DNA of 64,000 nucleotides, from the NCBI GenBank assembly GCA_036850595.1, contig CM072158.1:20282044-20346043 (forward strand), given 5' to 3'. The notes below the pieces were generated by a model. That model was not told the origin of the DNA. It worked only from the letters and a program-made list of their open reading frames with translations, and did no database searches. Below are positions 34,701 to 49,050 of the stretch, piece after piece. The DNA is from Rhyacichthys aspro (taxonomy: Eukaryota > Chordata > Actinopteri > Gobiiformes > Rhyacichthyidae). A program made the position numbers and the translations under genes. Each line of letters starts with the position of its first letter. Position 1 is the stretch's first letter.

Positions 34701-36775
34701 CTGTGGAAAATGAATCACAGAGGCCTGCACGGGGGAGCAGACGAGAAACACATCTGCTGAGAGAAAAGGAACAAGAGATGAGATGGAAACTCTAAGACAC
34801 AAGAAAAAGTAAAAGTAAGCGTGCTCAGATAAAGTGAAGTGTTTTTTAACCACACTTACAACTTACAGAGCCATGTCATAGAAAGGAACTCACCTTCATC
34901 ATTATTATGAACTAATATTATACCCAGAGTGGGAAGAGGGAGTCTAGGCCGTGTGTTTGTTGTGCTGCGTTCATGTTAAAGAATGAGTATGCCATCTCAA
35001 CTCAATGTCTGACATTCTAACTGGACTCATGTGTTTCCAACATAACAACGAATAAATAGTTTGGTTACGATTTGTTTATTTCACATGTTGCACATTTATA
35101 TACGTAACTATAACGTGGAATTTCCATTAGCGTTCAGTTAGATAAGTTAGAAAAGCCATTAAGGGTTAGTACAGTATTCAAATCAAGTCAATTTTTTCAA
35201 AGCTACAGCATATGTTTGTTTTTATAAGTATTGAGCCTAAAAAGAAAGCAAATGTTAAACCTGGCTTTTCATTACCCTGATAAAAAAACTCACTCTGTCT
35301 GTCAGTAATGTTAATATTCATACTTTCTGAGTTGAAGCACATGAACACAGTCAAGCTGGAAAAAGAATTTTGTAGTAAACTAGGTCCATCTGAGAGCCAC
35401 ATGAGTGCAGCAGCGTGCCCCCATGTGCCACTGTTAACCATCTCTTCTAGATTAGGTTAATACACAAGGAAATCAACAGCCTATATAGTTCATTTTTCAT
35501 GTGTAGTCTTCAACTTTCGGAAAATGGAGCTCCACGTGACTCATTATGGGAAACCTTTAGACTTTTGGTGCGTGTTTGTTGCAGTAGAGGGAGTGGTAAA
35601 GACGTGGAAAAGGAAAAATAGGAGGCAAAAAAAGACAGAGGAGAGAATTCCAGACATGTTGAAAGGAGGGTCAGCTGTGTTCAGGCTGCAGGCTGCACTG
35701 TGGAGCTCATACTCAGCACACAAAATCTTCGGCTTCAGACCAGCAACATTTTAGACTCATCTGTGGGCTTTTGTAAATGCAGGAGGTTCTTGTTGAAGAT
35801 GTGAGTAAAAAATGTAAAAAGCACTGTTGAAAACACTACAAAAAATGACTATGTCTAAGATCCTAACACCAAGGCTAAGTTAAGACGTGTCATTGTGGTT
35901 AATGCTGTTGGCCATTGTAATCATCTTTAGTCCTGGATGGTCTGAGACTCTGTGGTGTGACCCAGTGCAGTACAAGGTCTGGGTTTGCAGTGAGTGAGGG
36001 AGTGAAGACCCCTGGGAGCCACTGAAGGAAACACCCCTGATTTCATGTATCCTGTCGAACACAGACTATGAAAACACATCACACGGCACCTCAGCAGGAA
36101 GACATGTTTTTACACGTGTATGTGTATTTGTGTGATATGGCTGAAATGTCCCGTTATTATTTGAGTATATTTTACAGCAGCTGAGCTTCAAAGTTTGCCC
36201 TTGTCTTTAATCAAACAGGAAGAGCTCAGACTAAAGCCTGGAGCGGTCTGTGATCAGACACCACTCTGCAGTCACTGTGTGCTTTCAGCATTAGTCTGGA
36301 TCTAACTGGGCTCCACTGCAGACTCACAAAATGCAATGTGTGAAGTGCACAGTCCTCAGATATGTTCATGGTCTCAGAGAAAAATAAAATAGTCATATGA
36401 TAGTATAGATTGAGTTTTCTGTCATTAGTCTCTCACCAGATCATCTCCACTAAAATAGATTACACAAAATATCATTCAGTCAGGCTACTTTCTAGTCAGG
36501 TTTTTGTTTTCACCTGATGTTTTCTATTATGTGAGTAACTGTGTCCTAGTTGTGGGTTCTCTCCATGTCCGGCCCCCCAAAGACATGCTTTCAGTGAATG
36601 ACTGTGAGAGTAAAGGGTTCTCCTGCAAATATTCATACACACCAAATATTAAAATGTAACAGAGTGTCACATTAATGCTATCAACATAGTGTTTGCTCCC
36701 ACTTGGATTGGGGACACCATTAGCTGAAGCACTGAAGCATTTGGTCAAATCTGGTTCAGTCATCTTCTTCTACTT
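31771..36775. other. Gene-free stretch
   Basis: No exon with recognisable protein similarity on either strand. Frames at 32931-33452 and 33505-34002 are open but featureless. A short (AC)n lies near 32600-32617. Bases 34340-34370 share 'gtttggagaagcagacagga' with 53298-53320, so a dispersed repeat is present. Confidence 0.3.
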
Positions 36776-36890
36776 GTTCCTGTCAGGGGTCGTGGGTGAC
36801 TTGAGTTGACCAGCCAGCTGGGAATCAAACTCACGACCTTCATTCTGCACCACTCTGCCATTGTGAATCCCCAAATCTGGTTCAGAAAAT
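36776..36890. repeat. Dispersed fish repeat fragment
   Basis: 'ttcctgtcaggggtcgtggg' followed by 'gggaatcaaactcacgacct' and 'caccactctgcca', the consensus style of a very common teleost interspersed repeat. Similar blocks occur at about 38310-38455 and 40075-40395. Confidence 0.55.
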
Positions 36891-37740
36891 CACTATTACA
36901 CAGATTTACCTCTCAAATGTCAGATATTAGATATCAGGCACAGTATTCATTTAATATTATTTACTATGATACATTTTCTTCTGACACAAATCACAAATCA
37001 CTCCAGACATTTTTCTTCACTCCAACAAATACTGAAGAGGACACGTGGAAGAAGGAGGCTTGAGGTTAACAATGAGAAAAAAAAAGAAAGAAAGAAAAGA
37101 AATCAAGCCACATAAAGCAGAGCTGAAGAGGAGGAAGGGCCAGACCGGGTTTAGGCTCCGCCCTCTTCAACATGATTGGCTACAGCAAAGCATGTGGTCA
37201 CACAGTGCAGTGCAAATAAATGAAGTATCTCCCATACTTTATTCATCCATAAGAAGAGAAAAAAGCAACAGATTACAGAGTTGGTTGGTTCAGCTTATTA
37301 CTGCATCACAGCGGGATTGTGAAGTAGAAACTTTCCAGTCAGACATTACCAGATGGTTACAGAAAAGTCCAATTTATTGCATTGACAAAGAGTAAAGAGT
37401 TGTGGAAGGACAAATCTTTCAAATGGTGGGTTGCACCTTAACCTTAAAATTATAACTGTTATTACTCTTACTTTTCAAAACATTCAAGCATCCATTCACG
37501 TATTCACTCTCACAAATCTGAGACCCAGTTGCCCTTCATTTAGACGTAGAAATAGACTTCAAACTTGAATAATCAAATCCTTTATCTTTATTTCTTTGTT
37601 TTTGTGATTTAGGTTCTAGGGCCTTACTGCTCACATCACTGGTGTGCTTTTATTGCACTCATGTGTGCCCTGCAACACAGCTTAGAAAAACGAGTGCAGT
37701 GGAGGGCCAAACAGTGAAGACATTAGTATCAGGTCTTAAC
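36891..37740. other. Gene-free stretch
   Basis: No supported coding feature. Confidence 0.3.
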
Positions 37741-37784
37741 TCCTCCTCCCTATGTCATGCGTGTTGCTGAAAACTAACAACTGA

Positions 37785-38150
37785 TCCCTGAAGTCCACAG
37801 TGAGCCATGGTCCAGACCTGTGTGCTGGTATTTTTCACATGTGGTGAAACTAGTGAGACAATATTCCAAACTTTAAACCGTGTGTGCTTTGGTAAAACTC
37901 ATGTCGTCTTAAAGCCACCCTGCATAACTGCCACCATGTATCCTTTTGACCAAAAATATATATTCTCATATTCATTTTGATGTTTCTTAGACATGAGATC
38001 AATAGAATCCATCTATCTCACTGACACAGTACCCTCAGCTGGACAGAAACCTCCAATATAACTTTCTGGTCATTCGAGTCATTACAAAAGATTCATGAGT
38101 GACACGCTTTATGGCTCAAATAGAGGAAGCGGAAATAGGCCGTGTTAGTA
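37785..38150 (+). repeat. Dispersed repeat, copy in plus orientation
   Basis: The part at about 37910-38150 (blocks 'gatctcatg', 'tcagctggacagaaacctcc', 'gagtgacacgctttatggctcaaa') is matched in reverse complement at about 53880-54150. The part at 37785-37835 (ctgaagtccacagtgagccatgg) is matched in reverse complement at about 32340-32395. Confidence 0.6.
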
Positions 38151-38309
38151 CAAAACAATAAAATGACCCTACTGTTTCAGAAGACATGTTTTTTTTCTTT
38201 CAAACTTGCTGGCTTTGATTGTCTCCACTTAAAAAAACAAACAATGCTCGTAAAATTGCCCAACTGCCGTAACAACACAGAGTTATCCATGAGTAGCTTG
38301 GCAATGTTT

Positions 38310-38458
38310 TTACACCAGATGCCCTTCCTGACACAATGCTCTCCATTTGTCCGGGCTTGGGACCACAGTCTGGGATTGTGGCTGAAGTTTCTCCTAAGGG
38401 GATTCGACCCCCCAATCTCCCACACCCAAACCGGGTGCCCTAACCTCTACAGCAGTTG
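38310..38458. repeat. Dispersed fish repeat fragment
   Basis: 'agatgcccttcctgacacaa', 'gtccgggcttgggaccacag' and 'gggattcgaccccccaatct' are hallmarks of an abundant teleost repeat with no coding capacity here. Confidence 0.6.
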
Positions 38459-40074
38459 AATTTAAGTTTGCAAGTCAGTGCTGAAGATAGACCTTCAATG
38501 CATGCTCAGGTTTTTCTATGTGTATAAGAAGTGTGATATTGTAGACAGGGACTCCTCCAAACTAGGACATTTGTTGTATTTGTTGAAACATGGGACAAGG
38601 CACTGGAAATTGAGTCAAATTAGGACATTAATGTCCATTGAATTCCTACAGATCAGACTCTATATAGTAATGGTGACAGCTGCGGGCCAAAACAGCAAAA
38701 ACAAAAAAGGTGGATTGTAAAGAAGTGAACCTCTAATATACTTCACTATTAGGATAGGATTACAAGACCGTGCTCAAAATAAATAAATATCAGGCAGTAA
38801 GAGAAGGGTATAGTATTGAAATTGGTTAAGCATGTTCAAAGTAAAAAAAAAAAAAAAAAAAAGCAAAACTGAAGCTAAGTGTAAATGTGTAAGAGAATGA
38901 AGAAGGACAAGTCCATGCCTGTGCCTCGTATAAAGCCTGGAATGACTGGGAGTGACTGGGACCACCAACACGTGCCCCTCTAAAGACTTTACTGTGGCTG
39001 TAAAGCCAGGCCCAGCTGTCTGTCTCAACACTTCTTCTCCTTATCTCCCTTTAAATACAGAAAGGTATATGTTTATGGATAAACACACTCATCATGAGTA
39101 TGTAAATGGTTTATTATGATCATCCCTGTGCTAGTCCCACTATTAGTTATTTTTATGTGTTTGTAAGTTAACACTTTACAATGACAGCACTGCTTTCCTG
39201 TCTTCATGAGTCAGCATACTTATACATACATGTATACATACATGCCTCTTCATAACAGGACTAAAACTTTTAGTATCTAGTCTTTTTATACATGATGTAT
39301 AATGGATTCACTCACTCATCTTCTACTGCACATATTACATATGTTATGCGTGTGGACACTATCCTACAAAGGAGGAAAACTAGATTTAGGGCAATATTTG
39401 AAAATAAGGAATGTGATGAGCTATAGAGAGTTTATTAAATTACAATATTAATAAAATACATATTGTGGGACCTATCCTATGTGAACTATCCTATGTGAAC
39501 GTAAGAACCCTTAAGTTCAGTGATGCATAAGGAACAGTTGTGTGTGTTAAATGAAACAACCAAAGCTATAATTATCATATATTTTAAAGTAACGTTGCAA
39601 ACACATTAGCGAAACTTTTATTATCGTTTGCTGTGCATACTTGAACATTTATGAACAGAACTGACTCTGACAAGTCAGTGAAGGCTACCAAAGAGGGCTT
39701 TTGAAAAGGGTAGGGACTTTCAAATGAATACATGGCAGGTGCCTAGGTGAACCACATGCTAGTAACTGCCTATCATTCATTTTTTTGTGTAACAAACTAG
39801 CAACAGTTGCAGGAAAAAAACAGTTTGGAGCAGGAAAATAAGAACAAGAAGAAGTGTGGAGTTTTGGTATAAATGATTCTATGGCAGTATCTGCGCTTCA
39901 TTTGGTGTTGTTTATGAAGTAATGGTTGTTCCTTGCTGTTGTTGGTGTAGCTGTTGGTAATGCCACATCACTGGAAATCATTGCTGTGAGTTTGTGAACT
40001 GATAAATCCTGTTAGAATCCAGCTGCGGCATGCAACCTTGAAGTGAGTAAAAAAAAATAACAAAAAAATTATTT
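38459..40074. other. Gene-free AT-rich stretch
   Basis: An A-run at about 38843-38862. No gene recognised. Confidence 0.3.
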
Positions 40075-40395
40075 TATTTTCTTCTGCTTATTCCTGTTGG
40101 GTGTCGCAGGTGACAGGAGCCTATCCCAGCAGCTTTGGACCTGAAGGGGATACAACCTTGACCATGGCCAGTTAGTCGCTATGAATCTGTTGGTGAACTG
40201 AACAATCTGAATTTCCTCTAGTCAGTGAATGAATGTGAGAGTGAATGGTTGTTTGTTAATGGACAGTGGAGGAAGCCGGACCCTGAGAGAACCCACAGTA
40301 ACACGGGGAGGAAGAGCAAGTGTCAGAAACTTGGGGATTGAACCAACAACCTTGTTGCTTTGAGGCAGGAGTGCTGACCACTCTCCCATGAATGA
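40075..40395. repeat. Dispersed fish repeat
   Basis: It includes 'ggtgtcgcaggtgacaggag', 'gaacccacagtaacacgggg', 'ggggattgaaccaacaacct' and 'gctgaccactctccca', in the order seen in a widespread teleost interspersed repeat. Confidence 0.6.
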
Positions 40396-43300
40396 TTCTG
40401 GAGCAAATGAAAATAGTGGAATCCCAGGGCAGTAAAAGGAGTCCCCATTTAGTATCTGTCAGATCTTTTTGGAGAAACAATGAGAGGGCAGACATATAAA
40501 AAACAAAGATTTAAATGCAACAAAAACTGCAGTGGAAAAGAGAAAAGTAGAGTTAACATTTCAAGTGGAAAAAGCAGTGGAGAGTGAGGAGGCAGAGCTT
40601 TGGTCCAGATGGAGAGTTCACGGTGGACGTCAGCCAGAAGGTATGTGTTCATGCTTCAGCTATGTGTCGGCCACAGCTCTGCTCTTAAACACTCCTCCTC
40701 CTCACTTTTCCCAGTGTCTCCCCATTTTCTTGTACGTTCTTTCTTTTATCATATCCCTTCGCCTCTAAACCATTCTCATACTATTTCAACTCAAACACTG
40801 TACAGTGTTTGCCTCTTTATGATACTGTTTGTCTAAGTATGGTATATGGCATATAGGCAGACAGCGGTTAATTATAACTCCAGCTGTGGCCGCGTAAACC
40901 TGATGCTGCTCTGCTGTGAATATAGTTGCTGTGATGGTGATTTTCCACTGAGCAATGAAGAACTGAGAGAGAGGCACAGAGAGAGAAAGTAGGAGGAGCC
41001 AGACAAACAAAAGAAAAAAATCAAACCAATGGAACTGATTCCATCATCAGCCCAAACTCTTGAATGTAGCAAAAGAGGGCAACTCTGCAAAGACCTCTTT
41101 TGTGATGACCTCAAGAGTTAAACAGCTGACAGTCAAGAAGTTAGCATCATGAACTGAAGTGTGGAGTCAGTCAGATGATAATCCAGATGGGTTTGTTAGA
41201 TGAGTCGGTTAGGTTTGTGGTCAGTGGATGATTTTATTGTATATATTGCTTGATGTAAATGAGCCACTGCTACAATTGTAATCATTACACAATTATATAC
41301 ATGTCATTTTCCTCAGATTCTCTAACATTCTCACAGATGTCAGCTCTGTCAAACATGGAATACACACTCAAAGTAATAATGTTTTAGCGGTTTGCTTACT
41401 TTTACAGCTTTATTCTTTCTCATGATTTCTTATTTTTACATTCTTGCACTCATGTACCTGTTGGCTAGTGTAGCCTATACTAACTGACCCATCTATAATG
41501 CTCTTTGGAGCTCTAATAACTACCATTCCCTGATTAGGTCTAGCTAAGAACCCTTAAAGCCTGAAACCTGAAAATGAGCAGATTTTTTAAGTAGATTTCT
41601 AAACAAGACCACTTTTTGTACGTCACACCAATGCTGCTCTGACACTGTTTCCAAGGCAACCTCACAGAGATCATGTGACTATATTGTATCATTAATGAAG
41701 TAAAACTATGCTGTCCTTCATCTGTGTGTGATGATGTCACCGGAACCTGTGGGGGGTGCACACTTAATAACTATAATGTGGGAAAGACAGCCCCTGTGAC
41801 TTTAAGACTAATGTGCCTCTGCACGGCTCCACGAGGAGGTGATGTGTTCCAGATGTGAACGAAGGGCTAGAGCTGGGGTCTGCACTCTCAGACATGTGTC
41901 CGCTCTTTACATACACATAAACCACTCGGTAAAAGTGTAATCAACACAATCCACAATCAAAATAAAGGTGTAGTTGTGTTTTATGTAAACACATAAGAGC
42001 ATACACTTCAACACTCCACAGATACAGCTCAGACTTTCAAATGAGACACAATTTTGATTTTTACTTTTAACTGATAGAATGGATTTCTGAGTCCTCTTGC
42101 CAAGCTGAGGACTAAAGCTGCATCATGACAGTGTGAATATCTTTTAGTATCTTTGGTCGTAGTTTAATATACGTATTTCTGTTATTTTAACAAAGGCAAA
42201 ATGTCACATGCCTAAATATTACCATACATCTCTGCACACCACCATACTTACACCATTCTTTTGTCTTTGCACCATTTCCTGAGCTATGCTAATGATTACA
42301 TTAATGAGGCTGAACAGGAAACATAAAGAAACCACGCAGAAAGCTCCTGAAGTTCATATAAAATCTGAGTAATTTGAGCATGAACAGGTAAAACATGATG
42401 CAGTCTGTGACACCCCATTGCTCCTGGGACGTCTCATGAGGACACTGTCTGTAGAGGCTCACAGTCTTAGCGAGTGGGCACTATGTCTTAGCAGCAGTGT
42501 TCATGAGGTAGGTTTTAGTGGTTTTGAAGTCTTCAGGTGATCACCCATACAAACCACAAAGCCCTTTTAGTTCCAGCATCTGTGAGACTCTCATAAACAC
42601 ACAGTACCTGAGTTTACAACCCAGTAGGAACTCACCTGGAGCCTGCTCAGTCTACTGCACTGCACTTCACTAAGACTCTATAAAGGACCTCTCACTTCTC
42701 TGTTGGTTTGTGTTTCCAGAGATCAGCTTTTAGCCTTGAACAACACACATGATGTTTCCAGAGAGCTAGGGAGGAGACAGAGGAGATCTCACTGACCTGC
42801 AGTGACATCAAACAAGACATGGTTGTAGTCATGTGTGTGCTGGGAGGAACAAAGATATAAAAATCATAATAAATGCATCAGCTTTTGATAAACTGTCAGT
42901 GAAAAGCGGATGTTGCATTTTTAAGACATTTGCAGGGTAGTCATTTTTGTCTCTTCAGCAACAACAATGTACAATAACAATGAAAAATTGTCGCTTCCTG
43001 ATGAGTGAGGCTCTGGACATGGAAGAAAAGATCATTTTCTCCTTTGGTGAACTGGACTAGTTGGTGGAGCTGACCAACATTGAGGGTTCTGTGAAAGTTG
43101 TGCCCTGCAGTTGGGATGTAGCTAATAACTGTGGCGAACACTAGAGAAAAAGAGATAAAGTCTGACTGAACGCTTGTTTTATTTTCGTTTTCACAGCTGA
43201 GATGTTGAGGGATGAATGAAGTATCTTTCTATCTTATAGGCTCTAAACATCTGTAAACATCCCTTTGCTGTTTAGACATAAGCTGTGTTGTCCACCGCAC

Positions 43301-43515
43301 TCACTTCAGCAGTTCTCAGAGATGCGAAAAAAAGCGAAACAAGAATGGCTAGCAACTCTAAAATTAAAACATCCACCGAAGCAGGTGTACGTCTGTCCCT
43401 TCCATTTTGTTAAACACAAGCAAACAGAATATTACCCAAATTCAGAGTTATTTCAGCTTTTAAACTGTCTTTGTTCATGAAATGATGTTAAAACAGTAAA
43501 ACAGAACAAACTAAT
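40396..43515. other. Gene-free stretch
   Basis: No recognisable exon or transposon end. Confidence 0.3.
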
Positions 43516-43519
43516 GGAT

Positions 43520-44060
43520 GTTTTGGAGTACTTCTAGATGAGAACAAACCTCGGTTATGATCAGGAAAAAGTACAAGGCTGTAGAGGAATTTTGGCCCAT
43601 GTTTCTTTGCAGAATTGCTTTAATTCAGCCACATTGGAGGGTTTTAGAGCATGAACCGTCTTTTTTACCTTCATTTTGTTTTGTTTTTTAATGATTCAGA
43701 GTTGGACTTGCTGGCGTGTTTTGACTTTAGAAATAGCTTTCCAGACTGATAGATATCAGTTCTCATCTGTTCCTTAATGTCTTGCTTTTTAACCTGGGTG
43801 TGGCTAGTGATATTGAACTCAGCTTTCCAAAAAAAAATGTGATCAATCACAGTTAATTGATGATTTAACCAGAGGGGCAACTACTTTTTCATGGGGCCAT
43901 GTAGGTTCAGATAGCTTTTTTCGCATAATAAATAAAGTCATCACTTAAAAACTGTTTGCTTTAGTTATCTTTGTCTAATATTTAAATTTGTTTGATGATC
44001 TGAAACATTTAAATGTGACAAAAAGGAAGGGGGCAAACAGCACGATTTCACACCACCAGA
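43520..44060. mobile_element. Internally deleted Tc1-like element
   Basis: It begins with 'gaggaattttggcccatgtt' and 'cagccacattggagggtttt', passes directly to 'tttccagactgatagatatc' and 'ggtgtggctagtgatattga', then to 'taatatttaaatttgtttga' and 'tttcacacca'. These are the left, transposase 5' and right terminal blocks of the abundant fish Tc1-like transposon, in order, but with most of the transposase missing. Confidence 0.75.
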
Positions 44061-45685
44061 AAATGGCATTGATCCAGATTATGGGTAATATCAGAGATCA
44101 AGAAAGTAGTGGATAGAGCAACATGGCCTTATCATGATCAGCTTAAGCTTTGTATAATCAGCATCGCTCGACTCCTAACAGCCGTGTGTGCAGGGGTGTT
44201 AGCTTAGTTGAAATCATTCAATAAAAGCCTGGTTTTAGTCAGCTGTCATGAACAAAATCAGTAATAACACAGCACAAAATGACATACACACTTGATTTTT
44301 GGAAAAACTGTGGTCTTCTCTGGGAGAAAAAATATATGTAACATATAAAAAAAACATATATTACTGCCTATTATTTGGGCAAATTTATTATTATTTTAGG
44401 GGAAATATTGATTCTATCCTTATCAGAATATATATATATTAGCATGTTTAGAATAAGTGGATATTGTCAGAAAACCTTTTTGTGAATGAAAAGATGAAAA
44501 AAAAATCAAAAGTCCACACTAAAGCCTTTTTAACAAATAATAAAATGTATTTATGCAACAGTCTCTTTACTTTGTCCCAAAAGAGGGTTCAGACATGTTC
44601 TTGGTGGAGCACAGTGTATGATAAAAAATAAAAGAAAATTGTGAAAATTTTTAGACTTTAATTACAACAGCTTATGAACTTTCTGTTAAGAACCAGTGGA
44701 GTACACCAGTGGACAGTGGACTTGATGCCTTTCTTCAAACAGAGCTACAGTGTATAATACAACTCTTCCACTCTTCCCTTTGTTTGGCTCTGCTCTGTGT
44801 TTTCTCTGGACACCAAACCCTAACATTTGGACTAAACCATGGCCCAGGCTCAGAGCAGTGCTGATGTGGAATGGGTGAAAATAGAGTAGATTTAAAGGCA
44901 GAGTCTGGGAAAAGAGAAGAAATTAGCTACCTTCATCCGGCTTCTGTTGTTAAGTCAAGCCTTTGTTATAACACTTATTATGGCGAGAGAACAATCAGTC
45001 ATGGGATGTCCAGTGCTCTACAGACAAAGTTTAAGTTGTTTTTTTGGGGGTTTTTTTGTGATCTCTGGTCTACTCGGTTTGAAGTCCCAGCCCCTGCACC
45101 AACCTGCCTCCTGTTTATCCAGTAAAACCTCACAATTAAGACAAAAATATCTGTTTATACTGGACACGTGATTATTTTATGTCACCAGGAAACATTTTGT
45201 TGTAACATTATTTTCAGCCACAAGATTAAATCAACTACGCCACTTGCAAATCTTTGCTAATAAAGTGAGTGTATGTAACATACAGTATATGTAGTGGCTG
45301 TAGAGTAGAACTAGATTTTGATTCTTCCTCATGGTTCACACACAGTGCCTCTGCTGCTGTGTGGCTCTTCTGCAGCTACAACAGTAGACATCTTCCACTC
45401 TGGTTTTCTGCTGCACCCCCTCCCTTCAGCCCAGCGGCAGGAAAAAATGACACAGAAGCAATTTTAAGCTCTGGAGGTACACTGCTCCCAGTCACACATC
45501 CAGTGCAGACACAAACATTTCAAATTACACTTTATTTCCAGAATTAGTTTGCAAACACAGTTTGAAGATAATGAATGTGAGTTTCTATGTCAAAATCAAC
45601 AACTACATCTGATAAATGTTCAGATTTTCTCCTTGCATGGAGAAGGTACCCTGCCCCTTTACCACCCCCTTTTCCTTGCTGCTTT
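44061..45685. other. Gene-free stretch
   Basis: AT-rich. No supported feature. Confidence 0.3.
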
Positions 45686-45689
45686 TGAA

Positions 45690-45890
45690 GTCAGTGATTC
45701 AGTTCAGTTTTATTTACAGTATGTAGCTCATCACAATAATAGTTGCCCAAAAAAGGCTTAACAGATTGCACAAGGCAACACCCCTGTCCTTAGAGCCTCC
45801 ATCAGGATCAGAGGAAAAAGCCATGAGAAAAAAGACAAACCTCAGGGAGAACCACAGAAGGAGGATCACAAGACAGACAGACGTTTCATA
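45690..45890. repeat. SINE-like dispersed repeat, copy 2
   Basis: It starts 'cagttcagttttatttacag', then 'cacccctgtccttagagcct' and an A/G-rich tail with 'ctcagggagaacc'. Same order as the copy at 2545-2730. Confidence 0.5.
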
Positions 45891-48800
45891 TAGAAAAGAT
45901 AGTAAGAATCTGTGTGTATGTTATGTTTTCTATAATGTTACGTACTCATTTAAAAAAGGTGGCTACACATTCCTCTTCCTTTAGGCTGGTATCCTGGAGC
46001 AGACTGCGGTCAGTGTGTCCCCAGGCTCTGGATGTTACCACAGCTGAGGGCAGAGGAGGTTTTAAAGATGATTGCCCTCATCCTCCAGGTGTTTTCTGCA
46101 GCAGGTGGAGCTTTGATGGGCGGCATGTGGCAGACACAGTTACAGCTCGTAACCTATTTACAAAGCCCACTTTAACCAGCAAATCTCCTCAGAAATAAAC
46201 ATGCCTCTATGGACCCTTTTAGTGTGAACCTCCAGACCAAGCCATTAGTGAGAGGGCCAATATTCAATACACAAGCATTAACCTTAATACATCTCTATTG
46301 ACTCTGTACTGTCAGCAGCAGCAAAGTCTACTTGTGTTCATTCCAAGGTGTATGGTATATTCAGAATGATATGCATTAACTAGGATGCACTCAGCTGTTG
46401 AGAATGCTGTAGTTTGTCTGCCAGGTCAGTGGAATCTGTGAACTCTGTCTCTTCTAATCTTATAACCATCACACATAAAAAGATGCAATGGTGGAGACCT
46501 GCGGCAAAAAAACTTTTTAAACCCAGTGCTGATGACTAAATTGTGACCTTCAGTGTGGATCTTTGCATCCAGTACAAATAATACTTGAATACATGAACAG
46601 AACATGAGTTTACAAAGAACAAAAATGCTATACTTTTGTTTGTTTGTCTTCTTGCTGTGTGTTGCGAACCTTTATCTGGGATCAGTAAAGTCCTATCATA
46701 TTATATCTGTCAGGGATCAACTGGACAGTGTTTACCTTTTCTAGATGAAAACAAAACAGTGTATTAACTCACTGTTGTGTAGTTGTTTTTTTGTTTGTTT
46801 GTTCAAAAAGGTGAAGCCAGAAGAGGGTGATGGTTATATGAATGATGTGGTTATGTTTAGTTTGGGGATCACAAAACAACAAGCTACAGTATTACATCTT
46901 AAAATCATTCATGTCATTGGAAAAGGAATAAATGCTGTCCATGATAATTATATGGATTGTTGTCTGCGGCAATTTTCTGTCATCCTGGTATAGTCCAAGA
47001 AGATGGCATAGTTTTGAATGTAGAAGTCAGTTAGATGCCCACTGGTCACAACCAATTCCATGCCCAGACAAAATGTCCCCATAGACTTAAATGTAAAAAA
47101 GAGACAAACCATCTCCAACCCAAACTATGCCCAGATGCCTTCTTTATAATGTCTTGTAAGAAATAACATAGACATTGGTATTTGCAGAGAAAATTCCTGT
47201 TTTCTTGACCATTTTCTTCCTTCACCATCTGTGAGATCATTCAAGTGCAGAGGAGGTCTGGAGGAGTCAGTTTACTTCCTGGTCGTCACATGGCTGCAGT
47301 GGCACGTTGCACAAATTGCCTCTATAGTGAACATTTTAGAGTATAAACTGAGCAGGTAAAAAGGTTTTAGACTATTTTTGCCATATGTGAGAGTGGTATA
47401 AAGACCAGAGGAGATTTCAATAGCTGCACTGCTTTATAGGACATAGGAGGTTTGAGGTCAGCTATGAACCAGGACTCATGGAGGGCATTTCTCCTCAACT
47501 TTGACCTCTGCTCTATAACTCCAGTTTGTCAGCCATTGCCTTCTCTGTAGGGGCCCTACCTTTAGCTCTGGAGAAAAAGAGAGGAATAGAAAGAGGCAAC
47601 ATGACTTTGGTATGTGCACTGGGACCGAAAACAGTTTCCATAAAGGAAAAAAGAACAGCCCAGAGTCCTCCCACTTGAAAGCAGTCGGCATCCATCAGGC
47701 CAAAATAAAACAGACTTCACAGAGGAGGGGTTAAAGCAGGGAGGGAGCTACTCTACTTTCTGTTCACCTACCAACTCACTTCACTCTATAGTTTTATGTA
47801 CTATATGTATAGATAGGTGGATGGGGGTGAAACTGAGTAGGTGTACATACAAGTGCTCAACACACTGAGAAGAATCCAAAATGATGCCAAACCAACCTCT
47901 TTCACAAAAACAATTGAAACAAAGTGAACAGGAATTGGGACAGATGTGGAGCTAACTTTAGGATTTACAGTAAAGCTCTCTTTCTTCCTTAATCTATACT
48001 AACTATACTAATACTATACTACTATGCAGTATTTGGTGTTTTTCCTACAAAGTCCAGAAGGCCAAAGCTGGGTCTGGATAAACATTTTTCTCCTCAAAAA
48101 TTTACTGATTTTGTGAGTCACAAAAAATTTCAGTCCAGACCAGAACTTCAGTGGTTCATTTTTCAATGCACTCAACCAATAAAAAAACAATAGGCCAGGG
48201 TTCCTGCAATGGAGCGGTACCACTGACCAATCAGAGCAGAGTGAGTCTGGAGGACTGGAGGGGTCTTAAAGAGACAGACACTGAGATAAAAAGGTTGCAG
48301 TAATTATGTCTGTTCAAACTGAAAGTACAAAGTTTGTCACTCAGATGAGTTTGTCTTAAGGTGGAACCATTGTCTTGTTTTCAGAGCAGTTTTTGCAACA
48401 GTTTGTGAGTTGGACTGTGGTGTGTGTTGTCCAGGGTCTACTGCACTTTCCCAGATGTGGAATGATCTACAGCCTTAAACAGCCACAGAGAGAGAGAGAG
48501 AGACTGCAGACAGCTGAGGCTCACAAATGTGTTCCTCATGTGTGTGCGCTGTAATATGGAAAAGATTTCAGAGCGCTGCCTCCACGCTCCATAACTGTGT
48601 TTAACCCTTCAGGCTCCAGCAGCTCACGGCAGCCTCTCTCAGACTGAGGTCATGTGTGAAGTGTGGATGTTCAAACTGACTTGTAAACTAGAAAAATGAC
48701 CTTAGTCGAATGATCAATCCTATCCTTCAATTTTCTATTGCATATTTTGTCTGACTATTTGAAGACTAGGAAAACAGTTAAAAGGGAGACAAAATCTGCC

Positions 48801-49050
48801 CTTTTTCCTCTCAGTCTCCAACCACGGCTCAGCTCTACGTAGCAATTAGCCTCTGCGCTGGACTGGGGACATTGTGTGGGGATATTTTTAAAGCGTTTAT
48901 TATGGCTTTGCTGACCAGACTGAGTCATGTGGACACACAGTTAACCATGAGTTAGTCCCAGCCAAGGGAGGATCCCACTCTGATATTTCTTTAGCACAGC
49001 AGCCAGTGGAAATGAATTTAGGAAGTCTAAAATGAAAGCTAAGAAGTGTA
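45891..49050. other. Gene-free stretch
   Basis: No recognisable exon, RNA gene or transposon terminus. Confidence 0.3.
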